A stretch of 64,000 bases of DNA from Chrysomallon squamiferum (GCA_012295275.1 CM022679.1:11785915-11849914), one strand, 5' to 3'. Counted from the stretch's first letter, positions 40,001-56,300 are shown. Translations and numbers: made by a program. The notes: generated from the letters alone by a model not told the origin.

Positions 40001-43000
40001 CAAAATGACAATAAATTTAAAGGGAAAGAAAATAGAATCTGGAAAAGGAATCAGTATGAGGACAAAAAGGGGCATGTATTTGTTGACACATATTTATTTC
40101 TCATGGCCCAAAAAATGAAAACACTGATATTAGTTTTTACATTAGAATGAATATACTGCTTTGTAAACTTAATAAATTTTATAGCATTCTGTGAACCTTG
40201 TTGTTTGCCTGTATTACTTGTTTTTTGGTGTGTGTTTTTTTAGATGTTATAAAATGCAGTAAAAAACATCATATTAACAATTCATTTCTTTCCTTTTGGT
40301 GAAAATTTTTAACATATGCTCAGCATTATTTGTAATATATATCTATAATGTATTAAACATATTTTGTTGTTTACTTGCAATAATTATTTTCAGGGTGTGA
40401 CATCCAAATACAACAACATTCAGGTGAAATATACTCTCCTGGTTTTCTCAAAAATAAATATCCATCATCCATTGGTTGCTCATGGACTGTGAATGCACCA
40501 GAATCTGACAAACGACCTATTCTGCTAAAACTGATTGAATTCTCTCTTACTGACACAAAAGATGTAGTTAAGGTATTCAGAGAACAAATATAAAGAATTA
40601 TATGTTTTTATTGTTCTAAGTACATTAGTATTATTAGATAATGTTACATTAGGATTTTTATTTTTGAAATTTGGAACTGTCAGTAATGTATCTTGAAGAT
40701 AAATTATAATTAATAATCTTCTCAAAATATTTTGTCAGATAATCTTCTTTTTGTTCTTAAGTTGAATATTTTATCAGAAAATCAACCAACAGTTTATTTA
40801 TTGTTGCAGATATACAATGGAACTGATGCGATGTCTGTTCCTATTCATGAAGGTGCAGGATTTACAGGATCTTTAACAAATGACAAAATATCAGTTTCTG
40901 GTGGTGATTCTATTTATTTGACTTTTACTTCAAGTCTTATTAAATCTGATGGGCGCTTTAAGATTGAATTTTCAATTGGTAAGCTATCTTTTTATCTTGA
41001 ATTGAAAATTGTAGACATTTGAATAATTTTTCATCTTTCTTCTTTTTTATAAAATCATGATATTATTTTAGACAGAATAATAAGAAGTTGAAATTATATT
41101 AATTCCTTTATTAAAATGTTCAAGACTAAGAGGTAACCAATATATCAAAGAAGGAGAGAAAATGGAATTTAATGTATTTATGATGACTTTAAAAATTAAA
41201 ATATTAGATCTAAGATAATGTAATCATAAATTACATATTTGTTTTTAATGTTTGGCCACATTCATTGTTTTTCATATTTTTTATTGGTAATTTTACCTTT
41301 TTTTTTTTTTTTTTAATCAATAGTCTTTATCTCAGTACTGGGAATTTTTTCATGTAGTAAAATATTTTGTAATGAGGAACAATGAGCCTTTTGCTATTGT
41401 TTTGTAAATTTACTACTGATAAGTTTGAAATATACTCAGTGATTTGTGCCATGCAATGTACCTTTTGCTTTAAATGACTAATTTTCACAAACTGTGTTTC
41501 TAATAGTTATACAAAAACTGTATTTTGTCATTACAAAAAGTTACATTCAGCTTGTTCTGCAATACATTTATTTTATTTTGTTAGGCTGTGAAGATATACC
41601 AACCTCTCCAAATATGACCTTATCATCTGATTTAAAAATGTATGACTCACAAGTGACAGTGAGTTGTGATAATGGATACTCATTTAAACAAGAAGAACTG
41701 TATCTAAAGGAACCTTTGTTATTAAGTTGTCTAAAAGGAGGGAAATGGAATGTTACTAGATACCCTTCTTGTGGAAGTAAATTATTATTCTTTTTTGTTT
41801 TATGAATCTGTATGCAATCTATCTATCCACACACACAACTGATATGAAAGTATTTAATTTAAATATGTACACAAAATGATTAATATATCTTCTTTTCTGC
41901 TTTTTCATATGTTCCATCATTTATTATTAAAAAATAGAAGAAAATAAAATAAATAAAAATATATAAATAAACAAATAAATGAAAAATCTAATAATAATGA
42001 TAATGAAAAGAAAAAAAAGGTCTGTGAAGGTTACTGTTTATCTTTTTGTTTTTCCTTTCAGTCATTTATTGTGGAGTTCCCAAAGCAATAGATAATGGAT
42101 ATATTGCCAACAATAACAGTGAACCTGTTACATTTGGAGCAGAGACTGTATATAAATGTTATGATGGTTTTCAGATGGAAGGTTCTCCAAACGTGACCTG
42201 TCTTAACAATGGGACATGGAGCACTCCACCACAATGCAAAAGTAAGTGTTACTTATAAAAGTCAAAAGAATTACACCATTGCACAAAATTGTTTGTAAAT
42301 GTAAATGTATTTGCATGTTCATCATGTCATACAGTATGTTATGATAAGCTGTTAGACACATCACAAAAAAGAAGTATATTTTGATTATTGACTAAATTAT
42401 GACAATCTGACCAATCCTGAGTCAGTTTTCTTGCTAGATTTGATACCTCTAGGTCATATTATTTGTAATAGTTTGAATGTGATTAGGAATTCTCTTCTCA
42501 CTGCATGCATTTTTCATCTTGAATAAAGCACATTTCTGATTCCAAGATGGCTTGTTGAACAGAATTTGATATCTTTTATTCAGATAATTTATGTATGATC
42601 CTTTATTTATTCAGTTGCCTCAGTGTTAAAAATGGTTTTGAATTTAAAGAGTATTTTTATTTAATATTCTTTGTTTTAACCAATTTATTGGGGTTTTTTT
42701 TTTTACCATTTTATTTTGCATTCTACATTATTACATGAATCAACATATTAAAATTAAGAACAAATGCCGACAACAGATTTTCAAAATATTGATAAATAAA
42801 ATTTTAATTTTGTTTGTAATTTTGCAGCATCCAGCTGTGGAAATCCACCTGATGTTGTAAATGCCCAAAAGACAGTTGTTACAGGAAATGGTAATTCAGC
42901 AGGAAGCATTGTGAATTACACATGCAATCCTGGGTATGACTTACGAGGTCCTCTACAGATTCTTTGTAGATCTGATGGAAACTGGTCTCATGTTCCTCCA

Positions 43001-46000
43001 GAATGTACAAGTAAGTTGATTTTACTTATTACATTAGTCATCTTTTACTGGGCTGTTTTAATACTAAAGAATATGAAATCAAAGCATAATCATAAATTAG
43101 TAAGTAACTGTATTTTTTAAAATAATAAAGTTCTTAAGTAGTAATAGAAATTGTATCTTTTATGATATATTTTACAAGTTTCCTCAACAACAGAAATTAC
43201 ATCCACATCTGAAACATAAATGAATATGTTGCAAAAAAAACATATAAATATATTTTTGATAAATTCTTTTTCCTCTATGAAATCTTTTAAAAATTTCTAG
43301 CATCAGAATAAAATATAATTTTTCATTTTAGAAATTTTATGTCCGTTGCCAAAAATCAGGTATGGTGATTTTTCTGCAAATGAGCCTGTTTCATTTGGTG
43401 ACTCTGTTACACTGACTTGTCAAAATGGTTATTTGATAAGCAACAAAACATCAAACACAGCAGTTCTACAGTGTCTGGATTCAGGACAGATCGAGGAGTC
43501 GTCTTGTGAAGGTATATAATACAGTAATAATACTGTTGTTATTGTAAACTGGATTAATGTTGCCACATACATTTTAGTTATTGGAGACATAATCTAGGTT
43601 ATTTTGTGCACAGAAGAATAAAATATTAATCTAATAAACTTAAGATAATAAAAGACCAGTTATTCATTGTTTGTACACTTATTGAGAAACTGCAATGTTC
43701 ATAATGCAATATTTCCTGTTACATGACCCTTTCTGAGTAAAGAAGTTCTGAATTTGATAAGATACCAATTAACATTATTTAATAGCCAAACAGTAAATGT
43801 AATTGCAGTTGTTTGAATTTGTTCACCTTGTAAAATAAAGGGGAAGAAAAAAAAGACATCTAACCAAATTTTCATACTCTTATCAAGTGATGGTTATTTA
43901 ATATTATTCTGAATTTTTCTGGATACTGATATAGTGCAATTCCATGATACATAAAGACAAGAAAAACAAACGTTTATTAGGATATATAAAATAGAGAGAT
44001 TACATAACAGCCTGCAACCTTGCATCTAATTTTTGTGACTTGATACAGGATGCAAGTTTGGTTGAAGATGTATACCTAAATTTGAAACAAAACAATTAAA
44101 ACAAAAATAACAAATCAAGACTGAACTAAAGTCAATGATTTTAAAAACATATCTTAGTTTCCTTCAGAAAAAGAATTCTGTAAGTTCTCACAATGTCATT
44201 TATAATCTAATTCATTCTGACAGTCCATTACATTAGAAAATAACAGATAGTAAAACCAATAATACATAGTTTTCTGATCCATTCTATCTTCAGAAATATT
44301 TAGGTTTACAGTTAAGCTATTATTATTGTTATGTGTATTTACTTACACATGTAGCTGTATATATATATATATATATTTTTTTTTCTTTTTACCAGGTATG
44401 TAAAACCAAATGCAGACTGAAAAAGAACCATTTCCCATTACTGAATGAGAGATTTATCCCCTCAAGAAATCTGTAAAATATGCAGATTGCATCCCTCACA
44501 TTTATCAAATCTTTTAAAAAACAAAATTGATTTTAGTTTTATAATTTGAAACTGTTTATAATCTGATTGAGTTAACTATTCTAGATTTATTAATAATTTT
44601 TGTTGATGTTACTATGAATATTTGTTAACCCTTAAAAATGTATTTATTATTAACAGGATTAACTGAAGCAAAAATCTCAATTTAAATTATAATTTTTATT
44701 GCATTTATAACTGTTTTAAATATTTATTTTATATAGATAAAGATGAATGTTCAAATGATGAAGATAACTGTTCAAAAGATTCTGAATATTGTGTGAACAC
44801 AGTGGGATCATTTCAGTGTAATTGTAAAGATGGTTATATGAAAAATGATAATACTTGTAATGGTAAGTACTTATTGGTGAGTGAATCTGTGGTCTATACA
44901 AAAAATGTATTAATAGACATTACATAAATAACTTTTATTTAATTTGTAAATTATAAAAAATAAATAATTTGAAAAACAATTTAAATAAATAATTAAATTA
45001 TTTAACCTGAAATTTAACTGAAAATTAAAGTTGCACCTGATGGATGCAAAGTCATTTAAGGAGAAACAGTATCTTGTTGTCATCAATAATATTTATGTAA
45101 AATGTGTGTTCATGTTTGAAATTTGTGGCAGTAAGAACACCACAACAGCTTTTACACAATCTGAACCAAATTTTAACATGAAGATTTAAAATTAATTATT
45201 AAATTCATTTCTTTCTATAATTTAATAGATGTTTTTCTTTGACTTTAACTTAAAATTATATAAAATAAAAGTTTTTGATTTAACCCTTACAATTTTGCAT
45301 TTTTTTGTAATACCTTTTTAATTTGGGTAATCCAGAACTTGAACATTTGAGTTTTTTCTTCTTAATTAGAGAGAATCAGAATTTTCGATAATTTAAATAA
45401 TGAATAAATGTGAAATATTTGTTTTTATGTTGTTGTTTTTTTTAATATTTTGGGATGTAGCACAGAAAAATAGATTATAGATTAAATAAAAATTAATAAT
45501 AAGAATGCTTATTCTGTGAATATTATCAAAGTTCAATTAATACTTTCCATTAACAGATATAAATGAATGTAATGAGAATAATGGTGGTTGCAGTCAAATG
45601 TGTGTAAATACAGTTCCTGGTTACAACTGTCAGTGTAATGAAGGTTATGTTCTTTTCACTGAAAATGGGACCATGAATCAATTCATTCCTAGTGGAGAAA
45701 CAGGACTTAGAGAAGGAGATGTTTACTATATCAACCATACATGTGTTCGTAAGTTTATTTAAATGTTTCATTACTGATTAAATGTTTGAGAAAATTAATA
45801 CTGTATATAAGATATTTTCATTGGCTTATATTTTTAATAGTAGATAGCAATGAAACCATATAAAGTGTTAGGCAAATAATTAGACAGCTGAAAGTTATTT
45901 TAAATTATTCTGCCACAAATTAGTAATTATTTTTTATATCTGACTAAAATATCTTATCTAAATTGAAGTCTGTTAGTTAATATTTTCTTAAATTTTAGCT

Positions 46001-49000
46001 GTGACTTGTCAGAGGCCTTCTAATCTTACAAATGGAATTATTCACAGTCTCAGGTCTGTATTTTATTTTAATGAGTCTGTTGAGTTCAGCTGCTCATTAG
46101 GCTGGAATCTGAATGGTCCAAGTATTTTGAGATGCCAATCAGATGGAAACTGGAGTGACACTCAACCTGTTTGTCAAGGTAACAGAATAATCAGAAAACA
46201 ATTCTTAATTAAAATGTTATGCTCACAAATCATATATTAACATTAAAAAAAAAAAAATTGTGTCGCTTTGTTTTTTTTTATTATTAGAGATTTGAAAGGA
46301 TGAATAGAAGTAGATTTTTAAAAACAATTTTATAAGTTACTGCATTCTTAAAAACAGTTATAGATTTTTATCATTAGCTACTGTTTTAATGATTGATCAT
46401 TAACAGAATTTGAAATAATTTAAACATGAATGATAAGTCTTCTGTTGACTTTCTTATGTGTTTCAGCTGTAACCTGTCCCAAATTAGAAATTAGTGGCAC
46501 ATCAGTTCAGAGAGAACGTGTAAAGAAAATAGTTCCTGACACTGATGTTGGATTTGGTGAAGAAGTCAGTTTGGAATGCATACTGGAAAATGGATCATTA
46601 ATAAACAAAACCCTTTATTGTGCATATGATAATCAGACTAAATCATACACACTTCAAGGAGACACTCCTGAGTGTCCAGGTGAACTGTTAAATAATGTAT
46701 CCAAAATATTACAATCCTTGCAATGCTCATAGCAGAAAAAATATATTAAAATGTGGAACAATAACATTTACTCCTTCCTCTTAGTAATTAATAGTTACAT
46801 TTTGACAAATTTATTATATCCTTATGATTTGTTACAGGCATATTTTTATATTTTACTAATTGTTATATGTGAACTCGGTATTACAGAACTGATTTTGAAT
46901 GGGTTTTAAAGATGTCTTTTGAGGATGTAAAGTAGAATGTTTATTTGGTAATTTTACTGAACATTAATCACAGTGAATTAATATTTGGTTTATTAACACT
47001 TTTTTATAGACATATTTGTAAAAATTAAAATTATGAAAATATAGTTTTGTCTATATATAACTATGAGAATAAAAGATGTTTAATGTTTTCTTCACTACAC
47101 TTTTTACATTAGGGCATGATTAAACAAAGTAGAATAGATGAATATTGGTTAGAATAATCAAATCTATTACTTATTAAATTAATTTTATTTTTAAACTTAT
47201 TATAATATTTTATTTGAAAAATAATCTGAAAAAAAAAAAAACTCAATTAAAATCCAGGCAATACAGTTCATTTTGTAAATGCACATCTCAGAATTAATTT
47301 TAGTTTAAATTATTTTATGAGACCATTTATTATTAGTAGTATTTTTTTAACATGATAAATTTATTATTGTTTCCTTAAACCAAAGTATTTAATTATGAAA
47401 CAATATAAATATAATAAACTGAAATGTTCTTATATTATATCTTCTTTAATGTATATAACTTTTGCAGTTGTTGACTGTGGAGAACCAGAGAAAATACCAG
47501 GAATGAAAATACCCACTGTGTTTAACACAACAGTAAACAGTAGCTTTGCATTTGAATGTATTGAAGGAGCAGCTCTTTCTGGATTCTCATCAGATGGAAG
47601 TAATACAACTGTAACCTGTCTAGCAAATGGCAGATGGAGTTTTGGAAATCTAACATGCAAAGGTAGGAATATTAATAGTGTTACTGAGTAACTTTTACTA
47701 TTGCTGTTATTATTGTTATTATTGTTTGTTATTTAAGTATCTCTGTTGATTCTTGTAATCAGAAATGTAATATACTTTACATTTTGCCTCTCAGTTTTGG
47801 TATTAAAAATGTATGGCTGTTTTATGGTTGAAATATGTGATTATGGTAATCTTGTGTAATAGAAGTAACCTAGTTAAATGATGTAATTGAATTTGAAGTA
47901 TAAAAATGTTTTAACTTGAAAGAAATAGAATATTTTGTTATGAAATGATTAAAAACAAAAAAGTAAGCACCAAAATAGTGGAATATTGAAACCAGCTTAG
48001 AGAAATCTACTTTTTCTGTTTTTAAATAGAGAATAATGACAATCAAATTTGTTTCTAAGATATCAATGAATAATAATTCAATCAAAATCAAAATATATGC
48101 ATGTGATTTTCTTTGAAAACAGTAATTTTTTCTCAGAGATGCCTAGACTATTGGTTATACAGTTAATTGCACACACCAATTTTTTTTTAATGCTTTGGAT
48201 ACAGCTCATTCAGATGGAAGAAAATTAATATCTTTAACCAGATTGAATATATTTTTCTGTATTTTCTAAAATGTTTAGCATAAAGCTATGAGAAAAACTT
48301 AAACATTAGATGTGACATGTATTTTAATGTTATTTCTTGTTAAATATAAGAACCAAACTTTCTAACATAGTGCACCTAGCTTGGTTTTTCACTGAATTAC
48401 TAAGAGAACAAAAAAGTGTTTTCAGCAAATACACTTCATATAATTTAGAAATTGTGTATGGTACTTGAATGTTTTAACACTGGTAAGAAATGCTTCATTT
48501 TATCAGAGTACTGTGTTATATAATGGGGCAGAGGTTTCATTTAATATAGTTTGAATCCAATTTCTGTTTGAATAAACATCTTGTTTTCTTTATAATTTTC
48601 ATTATGAAGCTGGACGATGTCGTGATCCTGGCACACCTGGTGGTGGAATGCAAATAGCTGATAGTTATGAGGGAGGCAGTTTTGTTTCATATAACTGCAC
48701 CAGGGCTGGCTATACTCCAGATCCACCTGAACCACTTTTTTGTGTTATTAATTCTGATGGAACTGCTAACTGGAATGGAACCATGCCAAGATGTAAAGGT
48801 ACATTTTATGGTTATAATCTACTAACCCTTTTTCGCGTCATAACATTTCTAAACCTAACAAGTTAAAAATTTAAATTGTTCATAATTTACAATAAATGCT
48901 AATTTGAATTATTTTTTGTTAATTTCTTATAGAAATAATATGGTTCCACTTGTTTCTTTTTTTTTTCCAGATACAACACCACCCCAATTTACACACTGTC

Positions 49001-50260
49001 AAGATACGGTTATAACAATTGACAGCTTGGATGCACCAAACTTTACTGTACCAGTTGCAGTTGACAATTCTGGAATGAATCCTACTTTGACTGTAAGTCC
49101 TCAAAACTTTGATCCACAGAAGCCAGTCAAAAATGCAACCAAAGTAATATACACAGCAACAGATCAAGAAGATAACAGTAGTAACTGCACAATCACAATT
49201 AAATTGAAAAGTAAGTATTAAAACAAGTTTACAAATGGTAAAGAATCATATAATTCTAGCATATGTGACACCTATTTTTTATTTGAAATAGTAAAATGTC
49301 CAACAAAATAACCTAATTTACTAATAATATTTTAACAATTTGCTTTCAGTCTTTATCTAAAACCTTTGCAAAATATCTCTTATTAAAATTATTATTAGAA
49401 ACATAATTTTAAAAAAATGACATCTGTTATTCTTCTGTAGAAATGAGTCTAGCTCTATATAATGATTATTTAACATACTGACTTTTTTTTATCTTGACAG
49501 TTATTAGGGTTGAGTTATAATGATTGTTTAGAAAAAAAAGCTACTACTTCCATTCTTTGAATTACTTTTACTGATTAACAGCCAGAGATTTTTATATGGT
49601 TTATACCATCTCATGGATAAAACAAATGATTATGCAATGGCTGGAATAGAGAAGTCATTGGCATATTTAAATAGAAGATTCTTGACTATAACTTCTCAAA
49701 AATAATATAATTTAATGTATTTCCTAAACAGGGTATTATATTTAAATTTTGTTTTCTTTCTTATATTTTTTATTTTTTGCTGTAGGTCGAATACCTCCAG
49801 AACTTGAATGTCCAGACTTCTTAAAACTGAACATCACTGATAAACAGTCAAAGGAAGTAAATCTTACTGAATTCATTCAGCATAATAATTCATTACATGA
49901 TGTTCCAACAATCACAGTTAACTTTTCTACTTATGGACAAATAAAAAATGTTCATTTGTATACCAGTAATGACATGGGAATGAACAGTGCATGTGCTTTT
50001 CAAGTTGAAATAGCCTGTAAGCTGATTTATAGTTATATAGATCACTAATAACATTTTCATATTTCTATGTAGACATATCCACAAATGAAATTTAATGTTT
50101 GTTTTAAATATCATCTTTGCAACTAATAATATTTAATGTTTTCAGAGACTTATTACAAATAAATTATAAACTAAACTAGATTGAATCAAGAAGTCCTGTC
50201 AATAAATTACAGTTCTAAATCTCATAATTTAGTGAGGTCTCAGAATCTTAAAGAATATAA

Positions 50261-50306
<46 letters not shown>

Positions 50307-53300
50307 TAAGATAATTGTTTTTAAAAAAAAATACAAAAGTAATAAAAAAAAAAAATGTCAGAAATTGTTCTTTAGTTTATTAATTATTAATAATTGCATA
50401 CAAGAATAGACATACATTTTCTCATTATATACTCTGTAAAACTTAAAAGGGCTTGCTATGATTAGTTCTTGTCTGTAACAGCTGCAAGAAACAAGTTTAT
50501 ATTTAAAAACATTTCAGACATTTTAATAATTATGATGAGGAAGAAATAAAATTAAGAAAAGAAACACATTGTTTCATGAATACTAAATAAATGGATTGAT
50601 TTGCTAATAAATTAATAATGTTAACAGTTAATAATATCTTTTTCTTTCAGCAAAAAAATGTTTTTCAGAAATTCAGAACAGCCTTTCCAATGCTGATGTA
50701 AACCATACATATAATGATGATGGCACTGTCAACAGCACAATAGTAACATGCAAAGAAGGATACTCATTCATTTCTGGAAGTCAGTCAATGACATATAAGT
50801 GTGAAGGAGAGAATATATGGACACCACCTTTGCCTCTAAGTGACTGTTTTGGTCAGTTTTTACTAATATAAAAAATCTGAAACAATTATTGTTTTCTAGG
50901 TTCCAATTATTTTAGAATTTATACTGAACTTCATTTTAAATATACATAAATGCATTAATCTGTGACTAATTAGTGTACAATATTAAACATAAAATTACTA
51001 CTTCATTTATTTCTAAATTAAGTTCTTTAAGGAATAAAGCAACTGGTAGGTTATTTACATTTAAATGTCATTGTTCTGCGAAATCTCTGTCTTTATAATT
51101 TGAAAGTAATTCTATAAATAAGATGGTTAATTGTTTAACTCCAAAGCATGTAAATCTGAAACCTTGAATTTCATTTTACCAGACAGGTCATCATACTTAG
51201 CTTCTACTATGTTTAATGTGAAATTATGAATTTATACATGACTCTGTCAATTATATAAAAGTTTCAGTAGTATACTGTCATAAATATCTGTATTATTCAG
51301 TTTTCATTAGTGTAGATCAAACAAATGAAGCTAATGTTCATGAGGATTAATGGATTGGTAACAACTCTTTCAGAGATAAATGTAAGAAACCAAACAAAAA
51401 AAAAAAAAAATAATAATAAAAATGAACAAGGACAGAATTTTTTAAAATATGTTTTTAGACTTTTTGTTTCTGACAGTTCCATTTTTAAAGATTTACCTAA
51501 ATTATTTAAAACAATATGGAATGTGAACAAAAAAAATTGGGCATCTGAGTTTGTTTCTCAGATTTGTTATCAAATTTATAAAAGTATGACATTGACCATT
51601 TTGAATAATGAAGTAAATTTTAGAAATTAAATAATTTTTGATCTTATACTATTTAATTTCACTGCTTTTCTGTATTAAATGAATCTATTAACAGTAGAAT
51701 TATAATCATCTTGATAAATTGCTTTTCATAAAATGTGTTTAATATGAACAAAAACTTTGTTTGGATACTGTTAACAAATTTTAAAAAAAAAAATTTGAGT
51801 TCAATTAAAGTTAGAAAAAGATTTGTTGCCTGTATTAATTCAGATTTAGAATTAAGTTTTATAATTTTTATTTATTTATTTATTTATTTTTTTCCAGTTT
51901 CACAGAAACCTGGTTTTACATTTTGGATTAATGTGAATTACATTTTGAAAGCTGGTGTTTTGAATGAAACCTGCGAAAAAGAACATACAAATTTTGTGAA
52001 GGCCAAAGTTGCATCTGACATTACACTATCAGATTTGTGTCAAGTAGCTTTCAATATATCATCTATCAAGTCAAAAATGTCAGTTTTTACGGTAAAATAT
52101 TAATTATTAATATTTCTCCTAGGATACATAATTAGCAAATGAAACAAATACTCCAAGTTTTCATGGTTATGAGATAAAGAGTCAATACATGCAATTTACT
52201 TATAAAAGAGATTGAATAATGTGTCAGCGATACTCTGAAAGTGACAGCATCAGTGATTAAAAAAAAAAATGGAAAGAAGTGGGTGTATTCATTTAATATT
52301 ATTGTAAGCTTAATGCAAGTAACAATTAAAAATAATCAGAAAGTACAAACAATGCAAAAAAAGTTCACTCTTACAAAGCAGCATTTATGGATATGCTAAA
52401 ACTGATCAGAAGATTCTTTTTAAATAAAAAAATGAATTTTTAAAAATAAATCTTTTAAACTTTTACTATTATAACCAATCATCATCTTATAAATTTTATA
52501 CACTTTAAGATTTTTTTAACTAACCAACAATTAGAAGTGTATATATATATATATTAATATATATATTTGACATATTTTAAGAATGAGAAAGTGAGGTAAT
52601 AGGCTTAGCAAATAATTTATTTACTGCAAATAACCATCTTTAGACCACATGAAATAACAGTGACAAAGAATTTCTTTGATGTAAAATTTATTGGGCATCA
52701 TGTTAATCTGATTTAGACCCATTCTTGCTTTTTTTGTAATGTAAATTAAAAACAGAATGTGCAGTGCTAAGACCTTTTAATTCTTATATAATATATATAT
52801 ATATATAACATTTATTGTGTATGACAAATTTTGTATTAATAAATAATGATTTTTTTACTCAAGAGATTGTGGAAATCTTCCTTTTTTTGGTTAAAAAATG
52901 TTCATGAATTATTTTCAGATTTCATCTAACATAACCCTGGAAGTTTTAAATTTTGGAGGAAACCTTAACAACATGGAAACCTGTGCTAATAGCATTAATA
53001 AGCGTTTAAATGTCTTTGCTTATAATGAAAGCACAGCTTGTGGACCAATTTCTCAAGATGGAGGTACTGGTGTACTAAATAAATCTCCATCATGTCTTTC
53101 TGGCTATAGACTTGTAAATACAAGTGGAAATCTTCAATGCTGTAAGATTTTATTTTATTATAAGTCAAATTCTTTCACTGCTTACTTTTATGCTGATTTA
53201 ATTGTTTTAGATTATGAAGGTTGTAACAACAAAAAAGCTCTGTGTTTGTTTTCCCAGTGGTGATCTGCCTGCCACAAGCTTTCATGATGTTATTCTCTAT

Positions 53301-56300
53301 TGTCTGCAATATTCAGCATTTACATATCAAATACCTCAGCTTTTCTTTTTAAAACAATGTAATAATACATTTGAGATGTTATAAAATGTAGTTAATCAGT
53401 ATCTTTAAACAAATATTAATATTTTATTTCTATGACAATATAAAATAATAAAAGGATAAATTTTTGTTATTTCAATTTAATATTAAAATTTTGCTTTTAT
53501 TTTACAGTTAGCTTATGATAACCTAACAAAAATATACATTAACTGAGTATAAGTTTATAAATATATTTGTTCTCCATAGTTCCTTGTTTGCCAGGAACAT
53601 ATTTCAGCAATGGTGAATGTATTGATTGTCCTGATGGACAGTATCAAAATGAAGAAGGGCAGACATCATGCAAAGATTGTCCAAACAACATGGCATCACG
53701 TACACCACGAATAAGTCTTGATCAGTGCATCAGTAAGTAGAATATTAAAACAATATGTTTTTAAAATTCTTTTTCTTTCCTTATTTTCAACTTGTTAAAT
53801 TAAATGTATCTTGTGATAGTTTTAAGTTTTTTCCACATTAATGTTCTGAAAAAGTATATTGTAGTAAGTACATAAATTCAGCCCTAATTTCAAGCATATT
53901 AAAGTATTTACAGTAAATTTATATTTGTCCTTGTTTAATTTTTTTAAAGTTACTAATTTGTATAAAAGTTTAAGTAGACCCCTATCAGAGTTTCTGTGGT
54001 TGCTTCAGTTTGATACTAAGGTAGCACACATTTATATTTTGTTTTTGATTTTACTGTTAATATAATTTATATATTCTACAAACAGTTTAATTTTTTGATA
54101 ACTGAAGTACATATTCTGATTTTCAGAATGATGTTGATAGTGTTAAAAAAGACATTTTAATGTTTAATCTTGATATTAGTCATGTGGTTAAACAGTATTT
54201 ACATTGTTGTTAGGCTGGCAAGTCAAACAAATTATTCACTTCATTGGAAAATAATTTTTCGGAGGTGTTCACTGAAACATCCAAAGGTAATCAGAATCAT
54301 ATATAAAAGAATACACAATCAGCTATTATTTGGCAGATATATAAAAACTTTGAAGCAAATAGCTTAAGAAACTGGCTTTTATTGTTATTGTTGTTATTAT
54401 TATTATTATAAACATTTTAATTTTATTGTATAGCAAAGTGCAGTGATGGTTTCTATTCTGATAATGGCTTACCCCCATGTAAAGCTTGTCCGTTTGATAC
54501 TTACTGGAAAAATTCAACATACTGTGAGAACTGCCCTAATGAGGGATCAACACTGAACATAGCAGGAGCACAGAATATTACATTCTGTAAAGGTAGGTGA
54601 TGTTTTTATATAATCTAATATTAGCACTAAGATTTACTTTTTGTTTTTTTCATGAAATTTGCTTCATTAAAATCAGAAGAAAACAAATAGAAATAATTTT
54701 GACTAAAATCATAAACTCAAATTTGAGTTATATTATGATATTTTAATTTTAAATCCTGATTATCCAGTGGTCCTGTGACAATCACATTAATTAATCAAGC
54801 AATATCATAAACTAAACTTGGAAAAAGATATTTGAAATTGAAAAATTCCCATTTGAATACTATCCATGCAATAGTAAAAGTATTTTGAAAAGGAATCTAA
54901 TTATTTTTATATAATTTTCAGATTGATATATTTTTATATATAATAACTATATGCAAACATTTAAATCATGCTCCATTGTAACATGACTTGAAGAAAAAGA
55001 TAAATTTAAAATATATATTAATTACATAAAGTTAAAAAAGAAAGAAAGAAAGAAGTAAAAACAACAACAAAAAACGAAGGTATTTTTCATTGGGATAAGA
55101 TAATAACGTTATAACATTATAAAATATTTCCTTCTTTTCAAAAAAAGAAAGAAAATATGGATACAAATATTGGGAAAAATACTATGAATTTAAAATATTT
55201 TTTTAATTGCGCTTCCACATCTCTAGATATTATTTATTTTCAGCTTATCACAATGTTTCTAGGATATAACATTTTAGATTCTGACAACCATTTTTGCCAA
55301 TACTGTATTATTATTTAAAATTCTAAATTATGCATAATTGAATGATCTAATAAATATATTGTTTTCTGTCAGTTTTGTTATATAATGTAACAGGACTCAT
55401 CAGTTAGGCATAGTAAGCCATTACTTTGATTTGATCTTGCAGACATATCAAGACTTTCAAGATAAAACACTTTTTTAATTAGTATTAAAGACAGGGCTTG
55501 CTATATCATTGTTGAAATAGTAACTAAATTTTTTTCAATTTATGAATAGATTTAATGTAATGCAATTAAATATTACTGTTAATATGTTTAAAATCAAATG
55601 TTGTGGAATATCATTCATAAATAAATATAATCTATTTTGTTTCAGAAATAAGAAATTGAAGGTAATTTTGTGGGGAAAAAAGAAGAAAAATGTAACTCTT
55701 ATAATACAAATTCAAAAATTGTTTAATATACCATAAATACTTATTATTTACATTTAAAAAATAAAATAAAATGGACAGTAAAGACCAAAAGTACTGAATC
55801 TTTTTTGTTCAGATGCTTGCAGTCCTGGAAGTTATTCAGTTACTGGCTATGAACCTTGCAGCAAATGCCCAAAGAATTTCTATGCTATTTCTGTAAGTGA
55901 GGCAAAGCAGAAATCATGCAATGAATGCCCATCAGAAACATACACTGTAAATGAAGGAAATCTGAATGTCTTAGCTTGTATTAATAGTGAGTGCATTTTT
56001 GTTTTGTGTGATCGAAAATCTTCATGCAGCAGTCTTATAAATATTAACTTATATGATGAAAATCGGAGGCATTTTTCTTTTTCTTTTTTGCATTTTTGTT
56101 ATTACAATACCTTTTATATGGTTGTTGCATTTTTTTAGTGATTATATAAAGATAGTGAATTTGTTTTATCGGCAATAGTCCATTATTTATACCTTTTACA
56201 TCTACCAGCTAGTTAGTTAGGGATCTGCTTATTAAAAGAGCTGTATTTGGTTGTAACATTAAGTCATTGTGAATGCAAGAAAAACCCAATATGAATGTTT

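Noticed and set aside
40054-40118. Extension of exon 10 to the stop at 40116
   Set aside because: A good GTATGAG donor at 40054 gives the phase needed to join exon 11; the extension is intron.
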